This document shows, piece by piece, positions 27,519-36,335 of a stretch of DNA of 64,000 bases. Numbering within the stretch: position 1 is the stretch's first letter; every line of letters begins with the position of its first letter. This DNA comes from Paenalcaligenes niemegkensis (GTDB lineage Bacteria; Pseudomonadota; Gammaproteobacteria; Burkholderiales; Burkholderiaceae_B), in assembly GCF_022230885.1 (NCBI RefSeq), contig NZ_JAKGCT010000004.1:1488001-1552000 (forward strand), read 5' to 3'. The position numbers and the translations under genes were made by a program. Under the pieces are notes generated by a model. The model worked only from the letters and a program-made list of their open reading frames with translations. It ran no database searches and was not told the origin of the DNA.

Positions 27519-28376
27519 TTACATCGTTATGTCGGGCACAGATCGAATAATAAGCCACACAAGCAACAAGGGACCACCATTGAAAACCGCATGTAAAAAC
27601 ATCGCTGCACCAATGCCCCTTCGAACCCGTATCCAGGCCAGAACCAGGCCCGTGCAAAACTGTGGAAGCACCAGTAGCGGCATCAGCCACAATGGCATTT
27701 CAGTAAAATGAAAATTATATAAATGAAGTGCTGCAAACGCTAAGGTAGAAGCATACAGCACCCAAATAAAGTGCTGCCTATAACTTTTTAATACTGAAAA
27801 ATCAATAAACAGTTTACCCAGCATCATTGGTATGTAGCGAGCTATGAGACCTTGAGGCATTTCATTAACGCGCCTGGCCTTGAGTCTGGAGAAAGGCTCA
27901 GTTGTCTGGAAGCCCGGCTGTATCAATAAAAACAAAATCACGACTACCAGGGCAGCGCTGTACCAGACTGGTCCGCTTATCATGCACACGGCAGCAACAG
28001 GGGCCAGCCACAGAAATAAAGCGGGCCGGCGCAATCCGAATCTGAATACTAACTCTTCTACTATAGGCGCCCAAATCAAGGCTTGTAGCCACGGAATATT
28101 ATCCAGATTCAGACGATGCTGCGCCCCGCCCGCCCCTGCAGCCATGGCTGCCAGCGGACCAAACACCAGAAGATTAATGCCCCACAAGAACAGGGCCCAC
28201 AGGATAATTCGGGAAGTCGTCAGGCCGCCGAACCAATCGACGTACGTTGAGTTGCCGGAGCCACGCTGAACAGGATGGCGGCTCAGGGTAGGAGCCCGCA
28301 AGAATCTGAAAAAATCGTGAAGCTCGTCACGAAATCTTGAAGGTACAGGCTCTGCTTTACGCACGATTGTTACCAT
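27519..28376 (-). CDS. CPBP-family intramembrane metalloprotease homologue
   Basis: A 285-residue protein with about seven hydrophobic segments. Seen: the CPBP (Abi, PF02517) motif 1 [12 protein letters not shown] with the EExxxR residues near 104-113, motif 2 [11 protein letters not shown] with its histidine near 212, and motif 3 FLHAVFNGG (HxxxN) near the C-terminus. Family members are CAAX-prenyl-protease/Rce1-like or bacteriocin-immunity-type proteins; the substrate is unknown. The start overlaps pth by 20 bp, suggesting co-translation. Confidence 0.82.
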   Translation of the reverse strand: MVTIVRKAEPVPSRFRDELHDFFRFLRAPTLSRHPVQRGSGNSTYVDWFGGLTTSRIILWALFLWGINLLVFGPLAAMAAGAGGAQHRLNLDNIPWLQALIWAPIVEELVFRFGLRRPALFLWLAPVAAVCMISGPVWYSAALVVVILFLLIQPGFQTTEPFSRLKARRVNEMPQGLIARYIPMMLGKLFIDFSVLKSYRQHFIWVLYASTLAFAALHLYNFHFTEMPLWLMPLLVLPQFCTGLVLAWIRVRRGIGAAMFLHAVFNGGPLLLVWLIIRSVPDITM

Positions 28377-28953
28377 GGAGCTCTCGGGCTACCGCCTCCA
28401 TATCGCCACGCAGAAGATAGGGCAAAACGTGATAGCAACGCTCCAGCACCTGAGTAATATCATCAAGTTCTTGTTTACGAGGCGCATTTAACACAAAGGC
28501 AGCCACTTGCTGAGCCAAACCCAGCGTACGCGGATGGCCAATACCCAGCCTCAAACGCCAGTAATCAGCGCTGCCAAAAACCTGATGGATGTCGCGCAAT
28601 CCATTATGACCCGCATGGCCGCCGCCAAACTTAATCTTGGCCTGGCCCGGCAGCAAATCGAGTTCGTCGTGCAACACTAAAACCTGCTTGGGTTCGAACT
28701 TGTAAAAACGCGCCAAGGCGCCTGCAGCCTGACCAGAACGATTCATGTAGGTAGTGGGCTTTGCAATAATCACGGCCTCGCCATCAAAACGCCCCTTGGC
28801 CACCCAGGCTGAAAAGTTTTTCTCAAGGGTGAAGCCTGCATTCAGCTGCTCGGCAATCTGGTCTGCTAACCAAAAACCCGCGTTATGCCGGGTTAACTGA
28901 TACTCGGGACCGGGATTCCCCAGGCCTATGATTAAGCGTACAGGATCGGACAT
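28357..28953 (-). CDS. pth: peptidyl-tRNA hydrolase
   Basis: Releases tRNA from prematurely dropped peptidyl-tRNA. Seen: [20 protein letters not shown] with the catalytic His, [32 protein letters not shown] with Asp, [12 protein letters not shown], and [10 protein letters not shown] chose the ATG at 28953 ([10 protein letters not shown]); AAAGGATG lies upstream. The longer frame to 28986 adds 11 unrelated residues. About 198 residues, normal length. Sits in the usual betaproteobacterial order prs - rplY - pth. Confidence 0.95.
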   Translation of the reverse strand: MSDPVRLIIGLGNPGPEYQLTRHNAGFWLADQIAEQLNAGFTLEKNFSAWVAKGRFDGEAVIIAKPTTYMNRSGQAAGALARFYKFEPKQVLVLHDELDLLPGQAKIKFGGGHAGHNGLRDIHQVFGSADYWRLRLGIGHPRTLGLAQQVAAFVLNAPRKQELDDITQVLERCYHVLPYLLRGDMEAVARELHGNNRA

Positions 28954-28996
28954 ACACCCAAAACATCCTTTGGCGAAATACGCCATTCAAAAACAA

Positions 28997-29024
28997 ACCC
29001 CTGCCAGCGTAGGCCGGCAGGGGT
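28997..29024 (-). terminator. intrinsic terminator after rplY
   Basis: Perfect 9-bp stem ACCCCTGCC/GGCAGGGGT with a 10-base loop, followed on the minus strand by TTGTTTTTG. It would separate rplY from pth, although the T-tract is interrupted by a G, so partial read-through is possible. Confidence 0.7.
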
Positions 29025-29079
29025 CAGGAAGCAAGGCTAGCGTAAAACCTACGCGCCGAATAACGACACTATGCAGTTA

Positions 29080-29706
29080 TTACTCGCTAGCGTTTTCTTC
29101 GCCAGTTGCGCCTTCGTCATCTTCGTCAGCAGCGGCCTGACCACCACCTGTTGCCAATGCGGCAGCCAGAACTGGATCGGCATCTGTGCTTGTACCGGCG
29201 TACTCAACACCCTCAGGCAGTTTGATGGACGATAGTGAGATCGTTGTACCGGGTTCCATTTGGCCCAAATCGACTTCGATGGAAGTTGGCAGGTCGGCTG
29301 GCAAACATGTGATTTCGAGCTCAACCAATACCTGACTGATAACCTGGCTATGCAGCTTAACGGCTGGTGATTCGTCACCGTTAATAAATGCCAATGGTAC
29401 ACGTGTAGTGATGGCTTCTTTAGCAGATACACGCTGGAAATCAACGTGCAGCACTTGCTGCTTGTAAGGATGCCACTGCACTGAACGCAGCAAAACCTGT
29501 ACAGGCTTGCCGTCGAGTTCCATTGTCAGAATAGAAGCGTGAAATACATCTTTACGCAAATCGTGATAGATCTGATTGTGATCTAAGGCGATGTTTTGTG
29601 GTTCGGCTGTGCCACCGTAAACAATGGCAGGTACCTGACCAGCGCGACGCAGGCGGCGGCTCGCACCCGAACCCTGTACGCTACGCGTGGAGGCTGAGAA
29701 TTTCAT
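29080..29706 (-). CDS. rplY: 50S ribosomal protein L25 (general stress protein Ctc form)
   Basis: A 208-residue long-form L25 that binds 5S rRNA. Seen: RRAGQVPAIVYGGTAEPQNI, VLLRSVQWHPYKQQVLHVDF (the L25 rRNA-binding block), and the TL5/Ctc C-terminal domain ending in an acidic tail (ADEDDEGATGEENASE). Start at 29706 (MKFSASTRS) is the family start; the frame continues upstream to 29766 without support. Follows prs. Confidence 0.95.
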   Translation of the reverse strand: MKFSASTRSVQGSGASRRLRRAGQVPAIVYGGTAEPQNIALDHNQIYHDLRKDVFHASILTMELDGKPVQVLLRSVQWHPYKQQVLHVDFQRVSAKEAITTRVPLAFINGDESPAVKLHSQVISQVLVELEITCLPADLPTSIEVDLGQMEPGTTISLSSIKLPEGVEYAGTSTDADPVLAAALATGGGQAAADEDDEGATGEENASE

Positions 29707-29799
29707 GAGATTAACTCCAAATTGGCTCAATGGCCGGTTTACATATGCAAGCTGGCTTGCATACAACTAAGGCTTACCGCGACCAGTAAGCCTAAAAAC

Positions 29800-30750
29800 T
29801 TAATCTACGAATAACGAACTGACCGATTCGGCATTTGAAATGCGCAACATGGTTTCACCCAGCAATGCCGCACAGGACAACTGACGAATCTTACTGCATT
29901 CGCGTGCCTCTGCCGACAGCGGAATCGTGTCCGTGACTACAAGTTCGTTAAGCTGTGAATTTGAAATGCGTTCAATAGCCTCGCCTGACAACACAGGATG
30001 CGTGCAATACGCATAAACTGCACCCGCACCGCGCTCTTTAAGAGCTTCAGCTGCTTTGCAGAGAGTTCCTGCTGTATCGACCATGTCATCCATGATGATG
30101 CAGGTGCGGCCATTAACGTCGCCAATAATATTCATGACTTCTGAAACATTGGCACGAGGACGGCGCTTATCGATAATGGCCAGATCAGCCTCTAGCTGCT
30201 TCGCCAGGGCCCGGGCTCGCACCACGCCGCCGATATCAGGAGATACAACCACGAGGTCTTCGTAGTTACAGCGCCAGATATCACCGAGCAAAATAGGTGA
30301 GGCGTAAATATTATCAACAGGAATATCGAAAAAGCCCTGGATCTGGTCAGCGTGCAAGTCCATTGTCATGACGCGGTCTACACCTGCAACTTGCAGCATA
30401 TTGGCGACGACTTTTGCTGAGATCGACACGCGCGCAGAACGCGGACGACGATCTTGACGAGCATAACCAAAATAAGGGATTGCAGCAGTGATGCGTCCAG
30501 CTGAGGCACGGCGCAAGGCATCAACCATAACCATGACTTCCATCAGGTTATCGTTGGTGGGTGCGCATGTGGGCTGGAGTACAAAGACATCGCGACCGCG
30601 AACGTTTTCGTTGATTTCGACCATGGCTTCTCCGTCGGAGAAGCGGCCTACCGTCATTTTTCCCAGGGACATATCTAGGTGATTGACGACATCGACAGCC
30701 AAACGTGGGTTAGCTGTGCCTGTGAAAATCATGAAGCGGTCGTGTGCCAT
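29800..30750 (-). CDS. prs: ribose-phosphate pyrophosphokinase
   Basis: Makes PRPP from ribose 5-phosphate and ATP, feeding nucleotide, His and Trp synthesis. Seen: [77 protein letters not shown], and the PRPP loop [19 protein letters not shown]. 316 residues, full length, no frame breaks. Preceded by a terminator-bounded tRNA-Gln. Confidence 0.97.
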   Translation of the reverse strand: MAHDRFMIFTGTANPRLAVDVVNHLDMSLGKMTVGRFSDGEAMVEINENVRGRDVFVLQPTCAPTNDNLMEVMVMVDALRRASAGRITAAIPYFGYARQDRRPRSARVSISAKVVANMLQVAGVDRVMTMDLHADQIQGFFDIPVDNIYASPILLGDIWRCNYEDLVVVSPDIGGVVRARALAKQLEADLAIIDKRRPRANVSEVMNIIGDVNGRTCIIMDDMVDTAGTLCKAAEALKERGAGAVYAYCTHPVLSGEAIERISNSQLNELVVTDTIPLSAEARECSKIRQLSCAALLGETMLRISNAESVSSLFVD

Positions 30751-30785
30751 GAGGAGTGCGGATGTAGATAATGCAGTGAAAAAGC

Positions 30786-30829
30786 AAAGCTGTTGACCGC
30801 AGCCCTACAGGGTACGACTCAACAGCTTT
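30786..30829 (-). terminator. intrinsic terminator after tRNA-Gln
   Basis: An 11-bp perfect stem AAAGCTGTTGA/TCAACAGCTTT with a 22-base loop that can form an inner CCCT/AGGG helix. On the minus strand it is followed by GCTTTTTC. It lies between tRNA-Gln and prs. Confidence 0.75.
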
Positions 30830-30860
30830 ACATTACCGCAGACCGGTTAGGTCTGGAAAG

Positions 30861-30937
30861 TGGCTGGGGAAGAAGGAGTCGAACCTTCGCATGCCGGAAT
30901 CAAAATCCGGTGCCTTAACCAGCTTGGCTATTCCCCA
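30861..30937 (-). tRNA. tRNA-Gln (UUG anticodon)
   Basis: A 77-base cloverleaf on the minus strand, including an encoded CCA. Acceptor stem TGGGGAA/TTCCCCA, anticodon stem-loop CCGGA-TTTTGAT-TCCGG with anticodon TTG, and T-loop GTTCGAA(C). It decodes CAA (and CAG). It sits 4 bp after ispE, the standard position in Burkholderiales. Confidence 0.97.
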
Positions 30938-30941
30938 AAAT

Positions 30942-31888
30942 TCAGTTCAACCAAGAACGTAACGGGTGATCGTTAAGGCCTGATACCAACCAGTGCCCTA
31001 CAACCAACTGCTGCACATTATGTGCATGGTGCAGCATTTTACCGCTAATTTGCTCACGTTGTCTAGCGGCCATGTCGTAATTGCAATGCTCTACAAAAAC
31101 ACAAGAACCTGAGCCAGTCATTCTAGCATGCAATTTTAAATCATGCAAGCCAGTAATTACATTTGCTATTGGCTTGTGCTTTTCGCAAGCAATAGCCTCA
31201 AGGTCATTATTACCAAACAACGGCAGTGATTCTAGCACGTTATTTTTTTGCCTACAAGCTAGCTTAGCGCGAGCTGTTTGCCAATCAGCAAAGTCGGTCA
31301 TTATGATTAATGGCGTATTTCTTGTCAAGCCTTCGGCATTAAAAATATCTGCGGTAGGCACAAAAGCATTAGGCTGCAGAACATTGTAATAGGTTTGAGG
31401 AAGGCTGATCGCCTGCAATTGGTCGCCGACTCCGTCTGCAAAGGCATTTTGGCCGAAGACAAAAACCGGCACATCGGCGCCAAGCTGTATGGCCAGACGC
31501 ATCAGCTCTATCCGGCTCAAACCGGTTTTCCATAAACGATTCAAGGCGATAAGCGTGCTGGCCGCATCGCTGGAGCCGCCCCTAGCCCGCCACCTGCAGG
31601 AATGCGCTTTATACACTCAAGCTGAGCGCCGTAGGACGTACCAGTAGCCCGTTGCAGTAACGCGGCGGCCTTTACGATGAGATCATCAGCTGGTGCCAGG
31701 CCTGCCAGACTTTCGTGCTCGCGTACTATTTTACCGTCAGATCGACGCTCAAAGCTCAGGCTATCTTGCAAGTCTATAAAACGAAAGACAGTTTGCAGCA
31801 AATGATAACCATCCGCTCGTCTGCCAACCACATGTAAAAATAAATTCAATTTAGCCGGAGCGGGAACATCGTATAGCCGTACTGACAT
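30942..31888 (-). CDS. ispE: 4-diphosphocytidyl-2-C-methyl-D-erythritol kinase (frame broken at a C4 run)
   Basis: GHMP kinase of the MEP isoprenoid pathway. Seen in frame 31541-31888: PAPAKLNLFLHVVGRRADGY and IKRIPAGGGLG; in frame 30942-31616: SSDAASTLIALNRLW, QLGADVPVFVFG and ARMTGSGSCVF. The ATP-binding loop PAGGGLGGGSSDAA is split at CCCC (31579-31582). With one more G on the coding strand it is continuous, giving about 315 residues. The gene is essential in organisms that rely on the MEP pathway, so the break is most likely a sequence error. Follows lolB. Confidence 0.93.
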
Positions 31889-31894
31889 ATGACT

Positions 31895-32494
31895 TTAATT
31901 ATCAATGACCAGCCGAACGCTGATATCACCGTCGGCATCATTACGATTCATTTGCAATAAACGCGGCCCGTGCTCATCGTAACGCTGCAGACGTACACGC
32001 CAGCCATCTTCGGAGAAGCTCACCGGCCTGGATGTCTCAAGCTCGACATCAAGCGCCGTGCTTGCCGACGCTCCTCGCAACCAGTGACGCAACTTGGATA
32101 CCGGTATGGGTGTGCCCAAAACCTGCTCTACCAAAGCATCTGGACCTGGTGCATGTTCGGCACTGCCGTCGGTACGATACAGGCTTGCCCCGCTTTGATT
32201 GACTTCTACCCTGGCCAGCACACTGCCCATTGGATTACGCAGGTCGAGCCTTAGCTGATTATCGTGCTCGGCCCAGGAGAAACCTCCTTGTACAGCGTCA
32301 CGCTGCCCATAAGGGTATTGAACGCTGACCGCAAAACGTCCATTACGGAAGAAATCGATACCGTCAGAGCCAGCACCCGTGCCCTGCATAGTAGGAGTTG
32401 TGGAGCATGCTGACAAAATCACAGCAAAAACAATCACACTGACTTTTTTCAGCCACTGAAAGGGGCTAACGAAAAAATAACGCATAAAGCTCAT
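31895..32494 (-). CDS. lolB: outer membrane lipoprotein insertion factor LolB
   Basis: A 199-residue lipoprotein that receives lipoproteins from LolA and inserts them into the outer membrane. Seen: a signal peptide with lipobox LSAC (Cys30), NGRFAVSVQYPYGQRDAVQG, and the beta-rich LRLDLRNPMGSVLARVEV body. Overlaps the TPR protein's stop by 4 bp and precedes ispE by 6 bp, the usual order in betaproteobacteria. Confidence 0.9.
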   Translation of the reverse strand: MSFMRYFFVSPFQWLKKVSVIVFAVILSACSTTPTMQGTGAGSDGIDFFRNGRFAVSVQYPYGQRDAVQGGFSWAEHDNQLRLDLRNPMGSVLARVEVNQSGASLYRTDGSAEHAPGPDALVEQVLGTPIPVSKLRHWLRGASASTALDVELETSRPVSFSEDGWRVRLQRYDEHGPRLLQMNRNDADGDISVRLVIDN

Positions 32495-34284
32495 GGTAGC
32501 TGCACATCGAAACGCTTGAGCGTTTCAAGCAAAGTGGAGTTGTCGGGATCCAGCGAGAAAGCCTCGGACCAAATTCGCAAAGCCTCGTCTTTTAGGCCTT
32601 TGCTCCAGAACACCTCGCCCAGATGCGCAGCAACATCCGCTTCCGGAAGTTGCTCGTACGAACGTTTCAGGTATTCCAGCGCCGCCTGGTTATCGCCAAC
32701 GCGATATAAGTACCAGCCCACGCTATCGAGGATGTACGGGTTGTCGGGCTCAAGCTCAAGAGCCTGCTCTAACAGGTCTTGTGCTTCATCAAGCTTGCGG
32801 TTCTGGTCTGCATAAGTGTAGCCCAGCGCATTATAGGCATTGGCGTCAGCAGGCTGAAGATCGATCACCTGTTTCATGAGACGCTCAAAGTCATCAATAC
32901 GTCCCTGACGCTCATAGAGCATTGCCAGGTCGTACTTTAGCTCAGGCGTATCAGGAAGTTCCCGGTCAGCCCGCTCCAACACTTCGACAGCGCTGTCTGT
33001 ACGCCCCGCCTGCCTGTAGACAGTGGCGCGTGTAAGAGCCACGACGGCCTGCTCTTGCTTATCTTGCGTACCTATCATGTCCAGCGTACGTTGTGCTCGA
33101 CGCATGTCGCCCGCGCGAGCCTCTAATACAGCACGATGCACCGTAGCCTGAAAACGCAAAGAAGGCTCTTCAATAAGATTAAGTTGCTGAATGGCTTCAG
33201 CGTAATCGTTTTGCTGCTCCGCTATTTGAACGAGAGCCAAACGGGCATCAGAAATATTAGCCAGCGCATTACTGGCCTGGTCCCGTACACTTCGGCGCCG
33301 CTGGCTTTGCACACTAATGAACTCAACGAGCAAGGCCTTGGCTTCAGTGAAGCGTTCAGCGCGGGTATTGATTTCAGCTTCAGTGTAGAGCAGATCAAAG
33401 TCTTCAGGATTTCGCCTTTGCATTGAACGTACAACAGCCAACGCATCGTTATACCGCTTGTTGTCAACGAGCCGGTTAATAAGCAGCAAGTGCAAATTAC
33501 GCGACTCGGGATACTGGCGTGCAAACTCTTGTGCCTCATTCAGGGCTTCGTCGGCATTAACTTGCAAGCCATACTCAAGCACCCGTTGGGCAGCCGCCTC
33601 GGATCCGGGTGCACGCAGCAAGGCTTGCCTGGCTTCAAGCAGGGCACGCTCGGAACGTTGTGCTGCCCATGCCGCATCGGCAAGCGCCAAATGCGAAATC
33701 GCCAGCGTACGGACATCTTCAGGCATGGCCTGGTCCAGCACATCAAAGGCCAGGCGTGGATCTACCATTTTACTGACAATGCCCAGAGCCTGAACCACGG
33801 CTTGCTCTTTATCGCGCGCACTTTCAATGCGCTGATACAGCGCCTGCGCCAAGCCCGCCGTATTTCCGGTAGAAGCCTCAAGAGCAAGAGCTGTTGCTTT
33901 AGCTTCAGGATCGTTGGGCGCCAGCACCGACCACTCTTTAGCCGCACGCAAGCCGCGAGATAAGTTACGATCAGCCATTGAGAACTGAAAAGCCCGCTGC
34001 GCAAAACGCGGATCCAGAGTGTCGCGCGACAAGCTCAGGAACGTTTGGCTTGCTGCTTCGTAATCGCCCTGCTGCACGGCGACCTCAGCGACCAATATAC
34101 GATAGAGGATATCGGCGCTTAAACTTACCTCGGGTAGCTCACCACTGCGCAAATGAATACGCTCTACGGGCTGCTCAGCGGGAAGTCGTTCTGCGGCGGC
34201 CAGTGTCAAACCGGAATAAAGCGGCGCTATTAATAACGTGCTAAACAATAAGGAGTAAAGATTCATCCAAGAAAACCGGCGCAA
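32491..34284 (-). CDS. tetratricopeptide repeat protein
   Basis: A 597-residue exported TPR protein. Seen: an N-terminal signal-like segment (MNLYSLLFSTLLIAPLYSG), then about a dozen degenerate 34-residue helical repeats. The clearest are near the C-terminus, e.g. NALGYTYADQNRKLDEAQDL, then LEQALELEPDNPYILDSVGW. It probably scaffolds envelope proteins. It lies immediately upstream of lolB in the same direction and diverges from mutM, an arrangement conserved in Burkholderiales. Molecular partner unknown. Confidence 0.85.
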   Translation of the reverse strand: MRRFSWMNLYSLLFSTLLIAPLYSGLTLAAAERLPAEQPVERIHLRSGELPEVSLSADILYRILVAEVAVQQGDYEAASQTFLSLSRDTLDPRFAQRAFQFSMADRNLSRGLRAAKEWSVLAPNDPEAKATALALEASTGNTAGLAQALYQRIESARDKEQAVVQALGIVSKMVDPRLAFDVLDQAMPEDVRTLAISHLALADAAWAAQRSERALLEARQALLRAPGSEAAAQRVLEYGLQVNADEALNEAQEFARQYPESRNLHLLLINRLVDNKRYNDALAVVRSMQRRNPEDFDLLYTEAEINTRAERFTEAKALLVEFISVQSQRRRSVRDQASNALANISDARLALVQIAEQQNDYAEAIQQLNLIEEPSLRFQATVHRAVLEARAGDMRRAQRTLDMIGTQDKQEQAVVALTRATVYRQAGRTDSAVEVLERADRELPDTPELKYDLAMLYERQGRIDDFERLMKQVIDLQPADANAYNALGYTYADQNRKLDEAQDLLEQALELEPDNPYILDSVGWYLYRVGDNQAALEYLKRSYEQLPEADVAAHLGEVFWSKGLKDEALRIWSEAFSLDPDNSTLLETLKRFDVQLP

Positions 34285-34352
34285 CGGCGCGTAAGATTAA
34301 GCGTCAGATGGCAATATAAGACCGCATGATTCATTGATGTTATCACCCCACT

Positions 34353-35180
34353 ATGCCAGAACTACCAGAAGTTGAAACGACACGTCGCGGAATTGCTACG
34401 GTAATGAATGGCCAGACGCTGAAAGAATTTATCGTACACGAATCTCGAATGCGTTGGCCCATCCCCGCCGATTTACCCGAACTTATTAATAAACAAACCG
34501 TACTGGCTTGCGAGCGACGAGGCAAATACTTGCTTCTTCGCTTTGCACATGGTACGCAATTAATACACCTCGGAATGTCAGGGTCGCTAAGACGCGTTCC
34601 CCTTGATGCCCCACGCATCAAACACGACCATGCAGAATGGGTGTTTGAAGAGGCTCGTTTTTTATTACATGACCCTCGCCGTTTTGGGTCGGTGCTTTGG
34701 CACTCTGCAAGCAGTGGGGAGTTGCTCGATCATCCATTGCTTTCACGCCTTGGGGTTGAGCCATTCAGCGAGGCTTTTACACCACAACACCTTTACGAAG
34801 GACTGCAAAAGCGCAAGCTGGCCGTTAAGCCCACCCTGATGGGCGGCGACATTGTCGTCGGAGTAGGAAACATTTATGCCTCTGAAGCCCTGTTTCGGGC
34901 AGGCATTCATCCGGAAGCCCCCGCCAGTTCGCTTTCATTTGCACGTGTTAAGCGACTTCACCAGCATATCGTGCTCACCTTGCAAGAAGCGCTGGATTCC
35001 GGAGGCAGCACACTGCGCGACTATGTGAATGCTACCGGCGAGCCCGGAGCCTACTTTGAGCTTCACGCCCGGGTCTATGACAAGCTGGGGCTTCCCTGCC
35101 CCAAATGCGGACGCTCCATCAAGCGCATTGTGCAGAGCCAAAGGGCCACCTACTTTTGCTCGGCTTGTCAGAGACGCTAA
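34353..35180 (+). CDS. mutM: formamidopyrimidine-DNA glycosylase
   Basis: Excises 8-oxoguanine and ring-opened purines. Seen: the N-terminal catalytic PELPEVETTRRG (Pro1 after Met removal, Glu2), LIHLGMSGSLRR, VGVGNIYASEALFRAGIHPE, and the C-terminal zinc finger CPKCG...CSACQ. 275 residues, full length, no frame breaks. Diverges from the TPR gene. A terminator follows. Confidence 0.96.
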   Translation: MPELPEVETTRRGIATVMNGQTLKEFIVHESRMRWPIPADLPELINKQTVLACERRGKYLLLRFAHGTQLIHLGMSGSLRRVPLDAPRIKHDHAEWVFEEARFLLHDPRRFGSVLWHSASSGELLDHPLLSRLGVEPFSEAFTPQHLYEGLQKRKLAVKPTLMGGDIVVGVGNIYASEALFRAGIHPEAPASSLSFARVKRLHQHIVLTLQEALDSGGSTLRDYVNATGEPGAYFELHARVYDKLGLPCPKCGRSIKRIVQSQRATYFCSACQRR

Positions 35181-35230
35181 GCACACCTTAAATTCTCCCT
35201 GCGTCCCTCAAGCTGACAGCTGAAGCCTGC

Positions 35231-35257
35231 CCTGCTCCATCGGAAGCAGGATTTTTT
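35231..35257 (+). terminator. intrinsic terminator after mutM
   Basis: A hairpin CCTGCT...AGCAGG followed by ATTTTTT, about 50 bp after the mutM stop and before the homogentisate operon. Confidence 0.7.
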
Positions 35258-35349
35258 CAGGCCTAAGGGATTCACCTATATTTAATGAGTTCACCTTAAA
35301 CTAACCTTATAAACATCACCCTTGTTAATCCCACCCCCAGGAGTTCACC

Positions 35350-36306
35350 ATGAGCAAGCAGTTTGCCTCGCATGGCGATATGGAAGACAAAGTGGTTTCG
35401 TTTGAAAAGCTCTCTGACAATGCCTATGCCTATACCGCCGAAGGGGATCCCAATACCGGTGTAATCATTGGCGAGAATGCGGTGATGGTTATTGATACCC
35501 AGGCAACACCGGTAATGGCTCAAGATGTGATCCGCCGCATACGAGAAGTCAGCGACAAGCCCATTAATTATATTTTGCTGTCTCATTACCACGCTGTCCG
35601 TGTATTAGGTGCCTCGGCCTACGGGGCACAGGAAATTATCGCAAGCCGAGACACCTATGACTTGATTGTCGAGCGCGGAGAAGAAGACAAAGCCAGTGAA
35701 ATTGGCCGCTTTCCGCGTTTATTTCAAGCAGTAGAGTCGGTTCCGGATGGCTTGACCTGGCCCACCATAACCTTCGATGGCTACATGACTGTAGACCTTG
35801 GCAATTTGGAAGTGCATCTGATGCAGGTTGGCCGCGGACATACGAAGGGCGACACAATTGCCTGGCTGCCTGAACAAAAAATACTGTTTGCTGGTGATCT
35901 GGTCGAGTATCAATCAACGCCTTATGCGGGCGACTGCTACTTTAAGGAGTGGCCCCAGACACTGGATAACCTGGCCGAATTTGAAGCTGAGCAAATGGTT
36001 CCAGGGCGGGGCCCTGCCCTGAAGAATGCCGCTGAGGTTAAAAAAGCCTTGGCTGGAACCCGGGCTTTCCTGACGGACCTCTATGCCTGTGTCAATCAGG
36101 GTGTAGCGGACGGAAAAGAGCTACGCGATATCTATAAGGAAGCCTACGCCTTCATGAAACCTCGCTACAGCGACTGGGTCATATTTGATCATTGCATGCC
36201 TTTCGATGTTGCGCGCGCCTACGACGAAGCCAAAGGCATTGCTGACCCCATTGTCTGGACAGCTCAGCGGGATATAGATATGTGGAAAGCCCTGGAGAAC
36301 TCCTAA
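35350..36306 (+). CDS. MBL-fold hydrolase-like protein with altered metal site
   Basis: A 318-residue metallo-beta-lactamase-fold protein at the head of the homogentisate operon. Seen: VMVIDTQATPVMAQD, LSHYHAVRVLGASAYG in place of the usual HxHxDH, VGRGHTKGDTI (third-histidine motif), FAGDLVEYQSTPYAG, and VPGRGPAL where most members have PGHG. The first metal site looks largely intact, while the Asp/His/His ligands of the second site are replaced by Val, Arg and Arg. AGGAG precedes the ATG. A thioesterase, lactonase or regulatory role is possible; I cannot choose. See finding. Confidence 0.8.
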   Translation: MSKQFASHGDMEDKVVSFEKLSDNAYAYTAEGDPNTGVIIGENAVMVIDTQATPVMAQDVIRRIREVSDKPINYILLSHYHAVRVLGASAYGAQEIIASRDTYDLIVERGEEDKASEIGRFPRLFQAVESVPDGLTWPTITFDGYMTVDLGNLEVHLMQVGRGHTKGDTIAWLPEQKILFAGDLVEYQSTPYAGDCYFKEWPQTLDNLAEFEAEQMVPGRGPALKNAAEVKKALAGTRAFLTDLYACVNQGVADGKELRDIYKEAYAFMKPRYSDWVIFDHCMPFDVARAYDEAKGIADPIVWTAQRDIDMWKALENS

Positions 36307-36335
36307 GCTACGACTCGTATCTGCCGGAGGCCGTC

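Noticed and set aside
31579..31582. ispE as a true pseudogene
   Set aside because: Both halves are fully conserved, the break is in a homopolymer, and the gene is essential where the MEP pathway is used.
33490..33963. 157-residue plus-strand ORF
   Set aside because: Antisense to the TPR gene, with no conserved motif.
35231..35257. Riboswitch or attenuator before the homogentisate operon
   Set aside because: The hairpin with T6 is adequately explained as the mutM terminator.
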